Shown: positions 30,592 through 38,499 of the stretch, piece by piece | Layout: each line of letters opens with the position of its first letter | How positions within the stretch are numbered: the stretch's first letter is position 1 | Assembly (NCBI GenBank): GCA_038200435.1 | Contig: JBBPXY010000089.1 | Span: 1 to 44,173, forward strand | DNA: 44,173 bases | Direction: 5' to 3' | DNA from: JBBPXY01 sp038200435 | GTDB lineage: Bacteria; Actinomycetota; Thermoleophilia; Solirubrobacterales; Solirubrobacteraceae | The notes under the pieces: model-generated | What the model was told of the DNA's origin: nothing | Database searches by the model: none | What the model saw: only the letters and a program-made list of their open reading frames with translations | Translations under genes and position numbers: made by a program

Positions 30592-31188
30592 CTACTCGCC
30601 GACCACGAAGCGCTCAAAGCGCCGGATGACTACGTTCTCACCCGTCTTCGCAGACAGCTCGGCGCGAATCTCCTCGATCGTCTTGTTCTCGTACTTGTCG
30701 GCGTTTACATGCTGTTGCAGCATGAGCACGTTGTCCTCGAGCCACTTGCGGAACTTGCCTTCGGCGATCTTCGCGCGCACGTTCTCGGGCTTGTCCTCCG
30801 CCTGCTGCTCGAACACGCGCACCTCGCCCTCGCGGACCTCCTCGGGCACGTCGGCGTCGCTCACGTAGAGCGGGTCGGCGGCCGCGACGTGCAGGGCGAT
30901 GTCGCGAGCAAAGGAGATGAAGTCCTCGTTGCGAGCGACGAAGTCGGTGTTGCAGTCGACCTCGACCAGCACCCCGACCTTGCCGTTTGAGTGGATGTAG
31001 CTCTGCACGGTGCCCTCGGAGGCCTCGCGGGCACCGAGCTTGCCGACCTTGTTGCCAAACTGCACCTTGAGGATCTCGACCGCGCGCTCGATGTCACCAT
31101 CGGCCTCGGTCAGCGCCTTCTTGCAGTCCATCATCCCCGCGCCCGTGCGCTCGCGGAGCGCCTTCACGTCCTGGGCGGTGACGCTCAC
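30592..31188 (-). CDS. tsf: Translation elongation factor Ts
   Basis: 198 aa, a short form. The N-terminal module has RERTGAGMMDCKKALTEADG, and the core has VEVDCNTDFVARNEDF. It exchanges GDP on EF-Tu. The usual second repeat of longer EF-Ts proteins is largely absent, as in other compact versions. The GTG start overlaps the rpsB stop (GTGA). Confidence 0.97.
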   Translation of the reverse strand: MSVTAQDVKALRERTGAGMMDCKKALTEADGDIERAVEILKVQFGNKVGKLGAREASEGTVQSYIHSNGKVGVLVEVDCNTDFVARNEDFISFARDIALHVAAADPLYVSDADVPEEVREGEVRVFEQQAEDKPENVRAKIAEGKFRKWLEDNVLMLQQHVNADKYENKTIEEIRAELSAKTGENVVIRRFERFVVGE

Positions 31189-32468
31189 GAGTCACCCTCC
31201 TTCTTCTTCTCCTCGTCCGAGCCGCCGCCGGCCAGGTCGCGCGCAGCCTTGACGGCACCGCCGGCGAGGTCCTTGACTGCTTCAACGGGCTTGCCCGACG
31301 CGGCGTCGCGCGCGGCTTCGGCGGCACCGCTGGCGAGATCCTGCGCCGCCTTGACCGGGGCGGGCGAAGCTTCTGCTGCTCCTGCCGTTGCACTCGCGCT
31401 CTCAGCCGGAGCCGCGGGAGTCTCGCTCTCGGTCTCCACCGGGCCGTCCGGCGGAGGAGCCGGATTGCTCGGGATCTCCTGCGTCTCGGTCGGCTCGGCC
31501 GGTTTGGCCTTCGGAGCCTTCGGGGCCTTCGGGGCCGCCGGGCCGCCGGGGGGCGGAGCAGGGTTGCTCGGGATCTGCTGTGCCTCGGTGGTCGCAGCCG
31601 TCCCACCCCCGGGCGCAGGTGCAGCGCCTTCGGCGGCGGCCGCGGCCGCAGCGTCGGCCTCGGCCTTTGCCGCCTCTTCGGCCTCGCGCTTGGCCTGGGC
31701 CTCCGCCTCGCGCCGAGCACGCTCCTCTGCCTCCTTGCGAGCCTGCTCCTCGGCTTCCTTGCGAGCCCGCTCCTCTTCGGCGCGGAAGACCTTGCGGCCT
31801 TCGCCCACGACGTCGCCGAGCGCCTTGGCGACCAGCGTGCACGACCGGATGCCGTCGTCGTTGCCGGGCACCACGAAGTCGATGCCGTCGGGGTCGCAGT
31901 TCGTGTCGACGAGGCCGATGATCGGGATCCGCAGGCGCTGTGCCTCGCGCACCGCGATCTCCTCGGTGTTCAGGTCGACGACGAACATCGCGTCTGGTAC
32001 CCGCTGCATGTTCTTGACGCCGCCGAGATTGAGCTGAAGCTTGGCGAGGTCGGCCTGGGCCGCCATGCGCTCACGCGTCGGCAGCAGCTCGAGCTGGCCC
32101 TCGGCCTGATAGCGCTCGAGGTCGTGCAGCCGGTTGATGCGGTGACTGATCGTGCCGAAGTTGGTCAGCAGGCCGCCGAGCCAGCGGTTGTTGACGTAGG
32201 GCATGTCGGCCTCCGTGGCGATCTCGCGCACGGCGTCACGGGCCTGCTTCTTCGTGCCCACGAAAAGCACGGTGCCGCCACGGTGTGAGATCTCGGCGGC
32301 GAACTCCTGAGCCTTCTGGAGCAGGGCCTGCGTCTTCAGCAGGTCGATGATGTAGATGCCGCCGCTCTCACCGTGGATGAAACGGCGCATCTTGGGGTTC
32401 CAGCGACGCGTCTGGTGGCCGAAGTGCACGCCGGCCTCCAGCAGCTCGCGAATGCCTACTTGAGCCAC
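31185..32468 (-). CDS. rpsB: Ribosomal protein S2 with a long C-terminal extension
   Basis: 427 aa from the GTG at 32468, which has AAAGGGAG upstream. Residues 1-230 are a normal S2 (ELLEAGVHFGHQTRRWNPKM, VNNRWLGGLLTNF, VVDLNTEEIAVREA, IDFVVPGNDDGIRS). Beyond that lies an extension of nearly 200 residues: a charged coiled-coil (EERARKEAEEQARKEAEERA), an Ala-rich run, two repeats of IPSNPAPPPxGP, KAPKAPKAK, and Ala-rich helices ending in acidic/Lys residues. S2 proteins are usually 230-300 aa, so the tail is exceptional in length. It is in frame with, and overlaps, tsf. Confidence 0.95.
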   Translation of the reverse strand: MAQVGIRELLEAGVHFGHQTRRWNPKMRRFIHGESGGIYIIDLLKTQALLQKAQEFAAEISHRGGTVLFVGTKKQARDAVREIATEADMPYVNNRWLGGLLTNFGTISHRINRLHDLERYQAEGQLELLPTRERMAAQADLAKLQLNLGGVKNMQRVPDAMFVVDLNTEEIAVREAQRLRIPIIGLVDTNCDPDGIDFVVPGNDDGIRSCTLVAKALGDVVGEGRKVFRAEEERARKEAEEQARKEAEERARREAEAQAKREAEEAAKAEADAAAAAAAEGAAPAPGGGTAATTEAQQIPSNPAPPPGGPAAPKAPKAPKAKPAEPTETQEIPSNPAPPPDGPVETESETPAAPAESASATAGAAEASPAPVKAAQDLASGAAEAARDAASGKPVEAVKDLAGGAVKAARDLAGGGSDEEKKKEGDS

Positions 32469-32597
32469 TACGTACTCCCTTTTTGAGATTGAGCTGCAAA
32501 GCCCGTCCGGTGGGCGCGGACCCGGCACTCTCGGCGCCGGGCAGGGCCACGCCCGATCCCCGGACGGGATCGAGTTGATTGATCTCATCGAGTCTAC
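32469..32597 (-). promoter_or_regulatory. rpsB leader with nested three-tier stem and putative -10
   Basis: A TAGACT box (32592-32597, minus strand) fits a -10 about 125 bp before the rpsB GTG. The leader after it can fold into nested stems: CCCGTCCGG/CCGGACGGG (32502-32510 with 32560-32568, 9 bp exact), GGGCG/CGCCC (32512-32516 with 32550-32554, extendable by GG/CC) and CCCGGC/GCCGGG (32521-32526 with 32536-32541). Ribosomal-protein leaders often bind their own product, so S2 autoregulation is a fair hypothesis. It matches no leader class I recognise. Confidence 0.6.
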
Positions 32598-32790
32598 GCA
32601 AGTTTCGGCGAGAGCCCTCGTTTCGGGCTGTAGCGGGTAGTCGCCTTCCCCCAAGCCGGCGACGCCTCGCAACAATCGAGCCGGCCTCCCTTCCCCTACC
32701 TCCGGTGGCCCGGTTCGTCAGCAGGGCGGCGGGGCGGCTGTGGACGGGCCGCCCCGTCGTGTGTTCCGGGCCGGTTTTGGCCGCACTGGG

Positions 32791-32842
32791 CCGCGAACGT
32801 TCACGCACCGGTGTCCACGGCACGGTAAATGAACGTTCACGG
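32791..32842. repeat. 52-bp palindromic element, copy 2
   Basis: Left arm CCGCGAACGTTCA (32791-32803) is identical to copy 1. Right arm TGAACGTTCACGG (32830-32842) differs by one base. The loop is again 26 bp with GCACCGGTG and CACGGTA conserved. It lies downstream of rluD on the minus strand. Confidence 0.85.
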
Positions 32843-32858
32843 TCGGAGACCGTGGACA
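32812..32858. repeat. Inverted repeat interlocked with palindrome copy 2
   Basis: TGTCCACGG (32812-32820) lies in the loop of copy 2 and pairs exactly with CCGTGGACA (32850-32858) outside it. The two hairpins cross, so they would form a pseudoknot or alternative folds. The arms belong to the TGTCCAC/GTGGACA family seen at 9.5 and 21 kb. Confidence 0.65.
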
Positions 32859-33016
32859 GTTGAGGCGCAAGGCAGCGCCGACCCCCGCCCCGGTCCAAGG
32901 TCGACGGAGGTCGGCGCTTGCGTCGCGCTTGCGCGACGACGCGGGGTCGCGAACCCGGTCGCTCGCAGAAACCGGCTCGGACCGACCCAAACGTCCCACT
33001 TCGACCAAGCGCGCCG

Positions 33017-33928
33017 CTATCGAACATTCGTCCAGGTGCCATCCCCGGCCCTGGCGAGCGCCGCGGCTAGGTCAGAGGGCAGCGGTGAAGCGATCTCCAA
33101 CCTCTTACCAGTGACAGGATGCTCGAACGAAAGGCGGGTGGCGTGGAGGAACTGGCGCTCCAAGCCGAGCAGGCCCCGGGTCCCGTACTCGGGGTCGCCC
33201 GCCACGGGGTGCCCGATCGCGAGAAGATGGGCGCGGATCTGGTGGGTGCGGCCCGTCTCGAGGGAGACGCTCAGCAGCGAGAACGCGGGCAGCGCGCGCT
33301 CGAGCTCGAAATGGGTGCGTGCCTCCCGCGGCTCGGCGCTGTCGGTCGATACGCGCGTGCGCACGCGCCGGTCGCGACCTATGGGCGCATCGATCGTGCC
33401 CGAGCGCGCGGGCGGATGGCCCTCCACGAGTGTCAGGTACTCGCGGCGCATCTCGCGTGAGGCGATCAGGGCCTTCAGGTCTCGGTGCACAGCCTCCGAG
33501 CGCGCGACGACGAGCAGCCCCGACGTGTCGCGGTCGAGGCGATGGACGATGCCCGATCGAGCCGGGTCCTCGCCCCCGGCCACTCGTCCGGCCAACGCCT
33601 GGGCCAGTGTCCCCTCGCGGTGGCCGCGGGCGGGGTGCACGACCATGCCCGCGGGCTTGTCGACCACGAGCAGATGCTCGTCCTCGTAGGCGATCCCGAA
33701 GGGCAGCGACGCTGGAGTTGCCGCGGACGGTGAAGGGGCCGCGGGCTCGTCGACCTCTATCCGCTCGCCCGCGACGACCATGTGACGCTTGGGCCGGGCC
33801 TGGCCGTCGATTCGCACCCGGCCGGCCTCAATCAGCCGCTCGGCGCTCGACCGCGAGCCCACCGTCGCAGCCAGATAACGATCGAGCCGCTGCCCGGCAT
33901 CCTCCTCCGAGACCTCCAGGGCGATCAT
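33017..33928 (-). CDS. rluD: RluA/RluD family pseudouridine synthase
   Basis: 303 aa from the ATG at 33928, overlapping the lspA stop (ATGA). The S4-like N-terminal domain (about 1-65) has QRLDRYLAATV and RVRIDGQARPKRHMV. The catalytic domain has DKPAGMVVHPARGH and the catalytic Asp in HRLDRDTSGLLVVARSE, with ETGRTHQIRAHLLAIGHPV later. It isomerises uridines in large-subunit rRNA; the exact site is not certain. lspA-rluD is a common pair. Confidence 0.96.
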   Translation of the reverse strand: MIALEVSEEDAGQRLDRYLAATVGSRSSAERLIEAGRVRIDGQARPKRHMVVAGERIEVDEPAAPSPSAATPASLPFGIAYEDEHLLVVDKPAGMVVHPARGHREGTLAQALAGRVAGGEDPARSGIVHRLDRDTSGLLVVARSEAVHRDLKALIASREMRREYLTLVEGHPPARSGTIDAPIGRDRRVRTRVSTDSAEPREARTHFELERALPAFSLLSVSLETGRTHQIRAHLLAIGHPVAGDPEYGTRGLLGLERQFLHATRLSFEHPVTGKRLEIASPLPSDLAAALARAGDGTWTNVR

Positions 33929-34401
33929 GCGGCCCGCTCGCGGCGCGGACCTTCGAGGACCCACAGCAGGGCCAGCACACCGACCGTGATGGCGACGTCG
34001 GCCAGGTTGAACGCCGGCCACAGCGGCACCTTGAGGAAGTCGGTGACTTCGCCCGACCCGAGCCGGTCGAGGAGATTGCCCAGCGCGCCGCCCACGAGCA
34101 GTCCGGTCGGCAGCCACATGAGGCGCCGGCGCGGGTTGCGTATGAAGAGGACGAGCAGGAATGCCAGGGCGACAATGGTCGCGGCGACGACCAGACCCCC
34201 TCCGCCCGACAGGAACCCGAACGCCACGCCGCGGTTGCGCACGTGCACAAGCTCGACACCGGGGAAGATGCCGTCGCTCTCCCCCACGTCGACGGCGTTA
34301 CGGGCGAGGATCTTCGTGAGCTGATCGGCGAGGATCACTCCGGCCGTGATCGTCCCTGCACGGATCCACGCCCCGCGCCGCGTTCCGGCGAGCTCGATCA
34401 A
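33925..34401 (-). CDS. lspA: Lipoprotein signal peptidase (signal peptidase II)
   Basis: 158 aa from a TTG at 34401, 4 bp after the yggT stop; no better in-frame start precedes the first helix. Four membrane helices carry the conserved blocks ADQLTK, HVRNRGVAFGFLSGG, GGALGNLLDRLGSGEVTDFL and FNLADVAITVG; the Asp in the last two are the aspartic protease pair. It cleaves lipoprotein signal peptides after lipidation. Confidence 0.96.
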   Translation of the reverse strand: MIELAGTRRGAWIRAGTITAGVILADQLTKILARNAVDVGESDGIFPGVELVHVRNRGVAFGFLSGGGGLVVAATIVALAFLLVLFIRNPRRRLMWLPTGLLVGGALGNLLDRLGSGEVTDFLKVPLWPAFNLADVAITVGVLALLWVLEGPRRERAA

Positions 34402-34405
34402 CGCG

Positions 34406-34711
34406 CTATCCGCGGATGAGGGCGTCGACGAGGCCGCGTACGAGCGAGAGCACGATGAGCGCCACGATCGGCGAGATGTCGAACATGCCGATGTTCGGCA
34501 GGAACCGGCGGAAGATGCGCAGGTAGGGCTCGCTCACGTCGCGCAGGAAGCCGAGTACCGCGCTCAGAGCCGGCGAGTAGGGCGGTCGCGCACCAAGGGA
34601 GAAGATGAACGAGGAGATCACGTAGCCCACCAGGAGAATCGTGTAGACGAGGAAGACGGCGTCGACGTAGTTCACCACGTCGAACCGGGTGATTCCGAGC
34701 ATAGGGGTCAC
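34406..34711 (-). CDS. YggT family membrane protein
   Basis: 101 aa, GTG start overlapping the proC stop (GTGA). Two hydrophobic helices (VDAVFLVYTILLVGYVISSF and ISPIVALIVLSLVRGLV) bracket the YggT signature VSEPYLRIFRRFLPNIGMFD. The family is linked to membrane fission/division and osmotic shock by gene neighbourhood and limited genetics. Its place between sepF-proC and lspA is the normal actinobacterial order. Confidence 0.92.
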   Translation of the reverse strand: MTPMLGITRFDVVNYVDAVFLVYTILLVGYVISSFIFSLGARPPYSPALSAVLGFLRDVSEPYLRIFRRFLPNIGMFDISPIVALIVLSLVRGLVDALIRG

Positions 34712-35466
34712 CGGCCACCTCCGACCACGGCGACGAAGGCCTCCGCGAACGCCGCCCTGATGTCGCGGCGCTCGAGCGCCGCTAGGCCGCGCTCGGTCGA
34801 CCCGCCCGGCGAGGTCACCTCTCGCCTCACTTCGATCGCGTCGTTGCCACGCGCCGCCAGCAGGGCCGCAGTGCCCGCCATGGTCTCCACGACGAGCTCG
34901 CTCGCCAGCCCCGGCGACAGACCTCGGGCGGCGGCGGCATCGGCTTGAGCCTCGACCATGAGCGCGAAGTAGGCCGGGCCGACACCCGCGGTGGCGGTGG
35001 CCGCCGCCATGGCTTCGTCAGGCAGTTGTACGACCGAGCCAAGCCGCTCGAGCAGCGCACGCACCCGAGCCTCGATCTCGGGGTCCACCCCCGCGGCCGG
35101 GGCGTAAGCGATCACGCCGCGCCGTACCTCGACCGGGGTGTTGGGCATGAGCCGGAAGACGGGACGATCCGGGTAAGCCGCCGTGAGCGCGGCGCTGCTC
35201 ACTCCGCCGAGCACCGAGGCCACGGGCCGGGCCGGCGCCAAGGCGAGCTCGCCGGCCACGGCCTCGAGCTGCGCCGGCTTATGGCAGAGGACCACGAGAT
35301 CGGCGCGCTCGGCCAGCTCTGCGTTGCTGGCCACCGCCTCGCCGCCGAGCTCCCCAGCGAGGGCGGCCGCGCGGCCGGAGCCCGAGTCGGTGCAGAGCAC
35401 GGGATCGCCCCACCCGCGCGCCATCGCACGGGCCATGTTGCCTGCTCCGATGAGGCCGACGCGCAT
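34708..35466 (-). CDS. proC: Pyrroline-5-carboxylate reductase
   Basis: 252 aa from the ATG at 35466; a TTG three codons earlier is possible. Dinucleotide fold VGLIGAGNMARAMARGWG. The substrate region has FRLMPNTPVEVRRGV, and the C-terminal helices have TATAGVGPAYFALMVEAQAD and VTSPGGSTERGLAALERRDI. It reduces P5C to proline with NAD(P)H. A TAGCCT box lies 8 nt before the ATG. Confidence 0.96.
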   Translation of the reverse strand: MRVGLIGAGNMARAMARGWGDPVLCTDSGSGRAAALAGELGGEAVASNAELAERADLVVLCHKPAQLEAVAGELALAPARPVASVLGGVSSAALTAAYPDRPVFRLMPNTPVEVRRGVIAYAPAAGVDPEIEARVRALLERLGSVVQLPDEAMAAATATAGVGPAYFALMVEAQADAAAARGLSPGLASELVVETMAGTAALLAARGNDAIEVRREVTSPGGSTERGLAALERRDIRAAFAEAFVAVVGGGR

Positions 35467-35474
35467 GGCGCGCA

Positions 35475-35480
35475 AGGCTA
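35475..35480 (-). promoter_or_regulatory. Putative -10 box (TAGCCT) of proC
   Basis: TAGCCT on the minus strand ends 8 nt before the proC ATG with no Shine-Dalgarno between. It fits the leaderless pattern seen at proS, ispG and the thioredoxin gene. Confidence 0.35.
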
Positions 35481-35516
35481 GCGGTGGGTCACGGGCGCAC
35501 TGAACGGCCCGCCCGC

Positions 35517-36077
35517 TTACGACTGGTTGAAGAAGCCCTTCTCGATCAGCCGCGCGCGCTCCTCAGCAGAGACCTCGACGTTGCGCGGGGTGAGCAGGAA
35601 GACCTTGTCGGCGATGCGCTGCATCCCGCCGTCGAGCGCGTAGGTGAGGCCGCTCGAGAAGTCGATCAGGCGCTTGGAGAGGTCGGTGTCCGAGCCCTGG
35701 AGGTTGAGGATCACCGGGATGTCCTCCTTGAACTTGTTGGCGACCTCCTGCGCGTCATTGAAGACCTTGGGCACCACCAGGTGCACACGAGACGCGTCGG
35801 TCCGGCCGCCATTGCGGCCTCCTCCACCTCCGCCTCCTCCAACGGGCCGCAGCACGCTTGTGCGGCGCTCGCTCTCGGAGTCGTCGGCGAAGATGTCGTC
35901 GATCTCGTCGCGGCGCCGGCGCGAGCCGAGGCGGCGGACGTTTGGGCGGTCGCGGTAGCGGTCTTCGAGCTGGACCTCGGGCTCGATCGGTTCCGGCTCG
36001 TCGTCCTCGTAATGCGCGTGGTCATCGGCGAGGCCGAAGTAAACGAGGGCGCGGTGCCATGTATCGCGGAAGGCCAT
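35517..36077 (-). CDS. sepF: Cell division protein SepF
   Basis: 186 aa from the ATG at 36077 (MAFRDTWHRALVYFGLADD), an amphipathic membrane-binding helix. A charged linker with a Gly8 run (about residues 80-87) leads to the SepF core: HLVVPKVFNDAQEVANKFKE, PVILNLQG, KRLIDFSSGLTYALDGGMQR and VFLLTPRNVEVS. SepF tethers FtsZ to the membrane and is essential in actinobacteria lacking FtsA. It sits in the standard pgeF-yggS-sepF-proC-yggT order. Confidence 0.96.
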   Translation of the reverse strand: MAFRDTWHRALVYFGLADDHAHYEDDEPEPIEPEVQLEDRYRDRPNVRRLGSRRRRDEIDDIFADDSESERRTSVLRPVGGGGGGGGRNGGRTDASRVHLVVPKVFNDAQEVANKFKEDIPVILNLQGSDTDLSKRLIDFSSGLTYALDGGMQRIADKVFLLTPRNVEVSAEERARLIEKGFFNQS

Positions 36078-36140
36078 GATCGAGTGCGAGGTTCGCGGGC
36101 GGGCCGGGAATCCCTGCAACGCAGGGTATCGCCGCTGGGT

Positions 36141-36803
36141 CTAGCGGTACAGGATCTCGCCGAGGCGCACGATCGTCGCGCCCTCCTCCACGGCCACCGC
36201 GTAGTCCTGCGAAGTCCCCATCGAAAGCCGCGCGAGGCCGTGGCGCTCGGCCAGCTCTCGGGTCGCGGAGAACCACCGGCGCGAGTCCTCGGGGCGCGCG
36301 GCGGCAGGCGGCATGACCATCAGCCCGCTCGGAGCCATCGGACAGCGCGCGATGAAAGCCTCGAGGTCGTCGGGGTCGATTCCCGCCTTGCCGGGTTCAC
36401 CGGCAACGTTGACCTGGACGAGCACCTCGAGCCCGGGCCGGGCGTGGCGGCCGAGCTGCTCGAGCGCACTGTCGCTGGCCACGGAGTGGATGAGCCGCAC
36501 GTGGGGTGCGATCGAGCGCACCTTGCGGCTCTGCAGCGCGCCGATGAAGTCCCACGTGAAGCGGCCCGGGTGATCGGCCACCTTGGCCTCTAGGTCCTGC
36601 GCGCGGTTCTCTCCCAGCAGCTCGATACCCGCCTCGTGAAGGGCCTCGAGCTCCTCCGAAGGCACGTACTTGGCGGCGGCGAGGATCTCGACCTCGCCCG
36701 GCCCGCGCCCGGCGACGGTGGCCGCCGAGTCCACCGCGGCCCGCGCCGCGGCGAGGTTCTCGTGCACCCGCTCCGGCTCGAGACCGGTGATCAGGCGCGC
36801 CAC
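36141..36803 (-). CDS. PLP homeostasis protein (YggS/PROSC family)
   Basis: 220 aa, GTG start overlapping the pgeF end by 13 nt. The alanine-racemase-like barrel binds PLP at Lys45 (EILAAAKYVPSEEL). Other blocks are LLGENRAQDLEAK, WDFIGALQSRKV and LEVLVQVNVAGEPGKAG. The C-terminal motif reads SMGTSQDYAVAVEEGATIVR. It is non-catalytic and helps maintain free PLP levels. Confidence 0.95.
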   Translation of the reverse strand: MARLITGLEPERVHENLAAARAAVDSAATVAGRGPGEVEILAAAKYVPSEELEALHEAGIELLGENRAQDLEAKVADHPGRFTWDFIGALQSRKVRSIAPHVRLIHSVASDSALEQLGRHARPGLEVLVQVNVAGEPGKAGIDPDDLEAFIARCPMAPSGLMVMPPAAARPEDSRRWFSATRELAERHGLARLSMGTSQDYAVAVEEGATIVRLGEILYR

Positions 36804-37519
36804 ACGACCCCGGCCTGCCGCCCGGTGATGCCGCCGTCGCGGCGGTGGGAGAAGAACATCTTCTCCTCAGAGCACATGGTGCACAGCCCGACGTCGTGCA
36901 CCTCCTCGACTCCTGCTGCCTCCAGCTTCCGCCGCGCCGCACCAGGAAGGTCGGCCGTGCGCCCCTCCTGCCCGAGCGTGGCGCGCACCTCCTCGCCGAC
37001 CTCGTAGCAGCACGCCCGCGCACCGGGCCCGATTGCCGCGACTACAGCGCCGTCGGGGTCAAGCTCGCGCAGCGCCGACACGCCCTCCTCGATCACGCCG
37101 CCGGCCAGTCCGCGCCAGCCGGCGTGCACCATCGTCACAGCCCCGAGGGAAGCCAGCGCGATCGGGAGGCAGTCGGCGGTGAGCACCATGGGAGCGACGC
37201 CCTGCAGAGCGGTCGCCTGTCCGTCGGCGGGCTCGGGCGAGCTCGTTTCGAGAGGAGGCTCGAGGACCCGGCGAACCTCGGTGCCGTGGACCTGGTGGCC
37301 ATGGGCGAGCGCCGCGAGCGGGAGGCCCGTGAAGGCGCTCAGCTTGCGGCGGTTCTCGCGAACGGCCTCGGGAGCGTCGTCGGTGAGAAGCCCCAGGTTG
37401 AGACTCTCGTACGGCCCGGAGGAGACTCCTCCGAGGCGCGTGGTGAAGAGGACGTGGGCGCCCGGCAGCTCAGCGGTGATGTGGCCGCCGTAACCGAAGA
37501 ATGGGTCGGGCAGCTTCAC
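36791..37519 (-). CDS. pgeF: Peptidoglycan editing factor / multicopper polyphenol oxidase-like (PgeF, YfiH)
   Basis: 242 aa from the GTG at 37519, overlapping the upstream stop (GTGA); the longer frame lies inside the neighbour. Family signatures are LFTTRLGGVSSGPYESLNLG, HGHQVHGTEVRRV, LTADCLPIALAS, TMVHAGWRGLAGGVIEEGV and GARACCYEVG, supplying the His/Cys metal ligands. PgeF removes wrong amino acids from wall precursors (purine nucleosidase/laccase activities are also reported). It is part of the division-gene cluster. Confidence 0.95.
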   Translation of the reverse strand: MKLPDPFFGYGGHITAELPGAHVLFTTRLGGVSSGPYESLNLGLLTDDAPEAVRENRRKLSAFTGLPLAALAHGHQVHGTEVRRVLEPPLETSSPEPADGQATALQGVAPMVLTADCLPIALASLGAVTMVHAGWRGLAGGVIEEGVSALRELDPDGAVVAAIGPGARACCYEVGEEVRATLGQEGRTADLPGAARRKLEAAGVEEVHDVGLCTMCSEEKMFFSHRRDGGITGRQAGVVWRA

Positions 37520-38499
37520 TGCGTCAGGAGCGGAATGCCGGGCACCGGCTCGCGCTGCGCGTACTCGAAGTGCGCACGGCCCGGCGCGAGGAGGCGCTGC
37601 TTGAGCTCGTTGCCCTCCCACACCTGCAGACGCAACGACGCCGTCTCCGCGTTGTAGCAGTAGGCCCGCTCCCCGTCCGGGTCGTGGTAGGTGACGCCGG
37701 CGAGCTCCCCGCGCGGGGCGTCCACCTCCCCCACGAGCCGCCGTTCGCCGTCGCGCGCCTCGAAGGTCCACGACGTCAGGCCGAAGCGGCTGGCGTTGCC
37801 GAGCACCCGGGCCGGCGAGGTCGAGGCGAAGCCCTTGCCGCTGAGCTCTCCGACCATCGGGGTGCTGGGGCCGATCTCGCGGCCGAAGCGCGGCACGAGC
37901 ACCGAGACCCCGTCGACGAAACCGCGGTAGGGCGCGCCCTCTGGCGTTTCGAGGTCGTTGCAGTGCAGCCACGCCCATGACGACGCGTGCTTGGTTCCCC
38001 AGAGGTGAGCCTGTCCACCCCGCGTAGCGTCGAGCTCGAGCTCAGCGCCGGGAAGGGTCACCCGGCCCGACAGCGCGACATCGCCGTGGGGAAGCGTCAG
38101 CACGGTCTTGGCGATGCGCGCCCGGCGCAGGAGCGTGTGAACGTGCTCGTGCGCCCGCGGGGCGGGCTCCCACTCGAGATCCCAGCTCACGTCCTCGAAG
38201 GCGCCGCGCGCGCCCTGGTCGCTGAGAACTGCATCCGCGATGCGCAGCTCGAAGGGCTCGTCGCGCACGCCGAGTTCGGCGATCGGAAAGGTCGCCTTGC
38301 GGCCGATAGGAGCTTGGCCCGGCGTCATGGCCAGGAACCACAGCGCACAGGTGGCCTCGCCGCTGGCCTTGTTCGGGGCCAGCAGCGTGTAGCGGATCCA
38401 AAGACCGGTTCCCGTACGCCGATCGGTGAGCGTGAGGTACCAGACCTCGTAGAAGCCGGCGGCCCGGGTCCACTGCATCGCGTTGGCGGAGGGACTCAT
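37516..38499 (-). CDS. Uncharacterised lipocalin-like protein (CrtC/AttH/tocopherol-cyclase-like fold, tentative)
   Basis: 327 aa; the ATG overlaps the cca stop (ATGA) and its stop overlaps the pgeF start. No signal peptide or membrane helix. The sequence is beta-rich with aromatic repeats: GFYEVWYLTLTDRRTG, LWIRYTLLAPNK, VSWDLEWEP, AHLWGTKHASSWAWLHCNDL and ASRFGLTSWTFEARDG. These resemble the double-lipocalin folds of CrtC hydratases, AttH/Svf1 and tocopherol cyclases, suggesting a hydrophobic ligand or terpenoid substrate. I do not recognise a specific family. It is an extra gene between cca and pgeF. Confidence 0.75.
   Translation of the reverse strand: MSPSANAMQWTRAAGFYEVWYLTLTDRRTGTGLWIRYTLLAPNKASGEATCALWFLAMTPGQAPIGRKATFPIAELGVRDEPFELRIADAVLSDQGARGAFEDVSWDLEWEPAPRAHEHVHTLLRRARIAKTVLTLPHGDVALSGRVTLPGAELELDATRGGQAHLWGTKHASSWAWLHCNDLETPEGAPYRGFVDGVSVLVPRFGREIGPSTPMVGELSGKGFASTSPARVLGNASRFGLTSWTFEARDGERRLVGEVDAPRGELAGVTYHDPDGERAYCYNAETASLRLQVWEGNELKQRLLAPGRAHFEYAQREPVPGIPLLTQ

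Larger units (their letters stand above)
32598..33016. other. Gene-free spacer between rluD end and the rpsB promoter
   Basis: About 420 bp with no credible gene on either strand. Open frames here lack conserved sequence and ribosome-binding sites. It holds a small hairpin GACGGG-CCGC-CCCGTC (about 32740-32755), copy 2 of the 52-bp palindrome (32791-32842), and an overlapping TGTCCACGG/CCGTGGACA inverted repeat. GTGGACAGTTGAGG at 32852-32865 is the reverse complement of a 14-mer found twice in the 21-kb array. Confidence 0.6.

Noticed and set aside
32368..33042. Minus-strand open frame upstream of rpsB
   Set aside because: Covers the structured leader and dispersed repeats, is not conserved in appearance, and overlaps rpsB out of frame.
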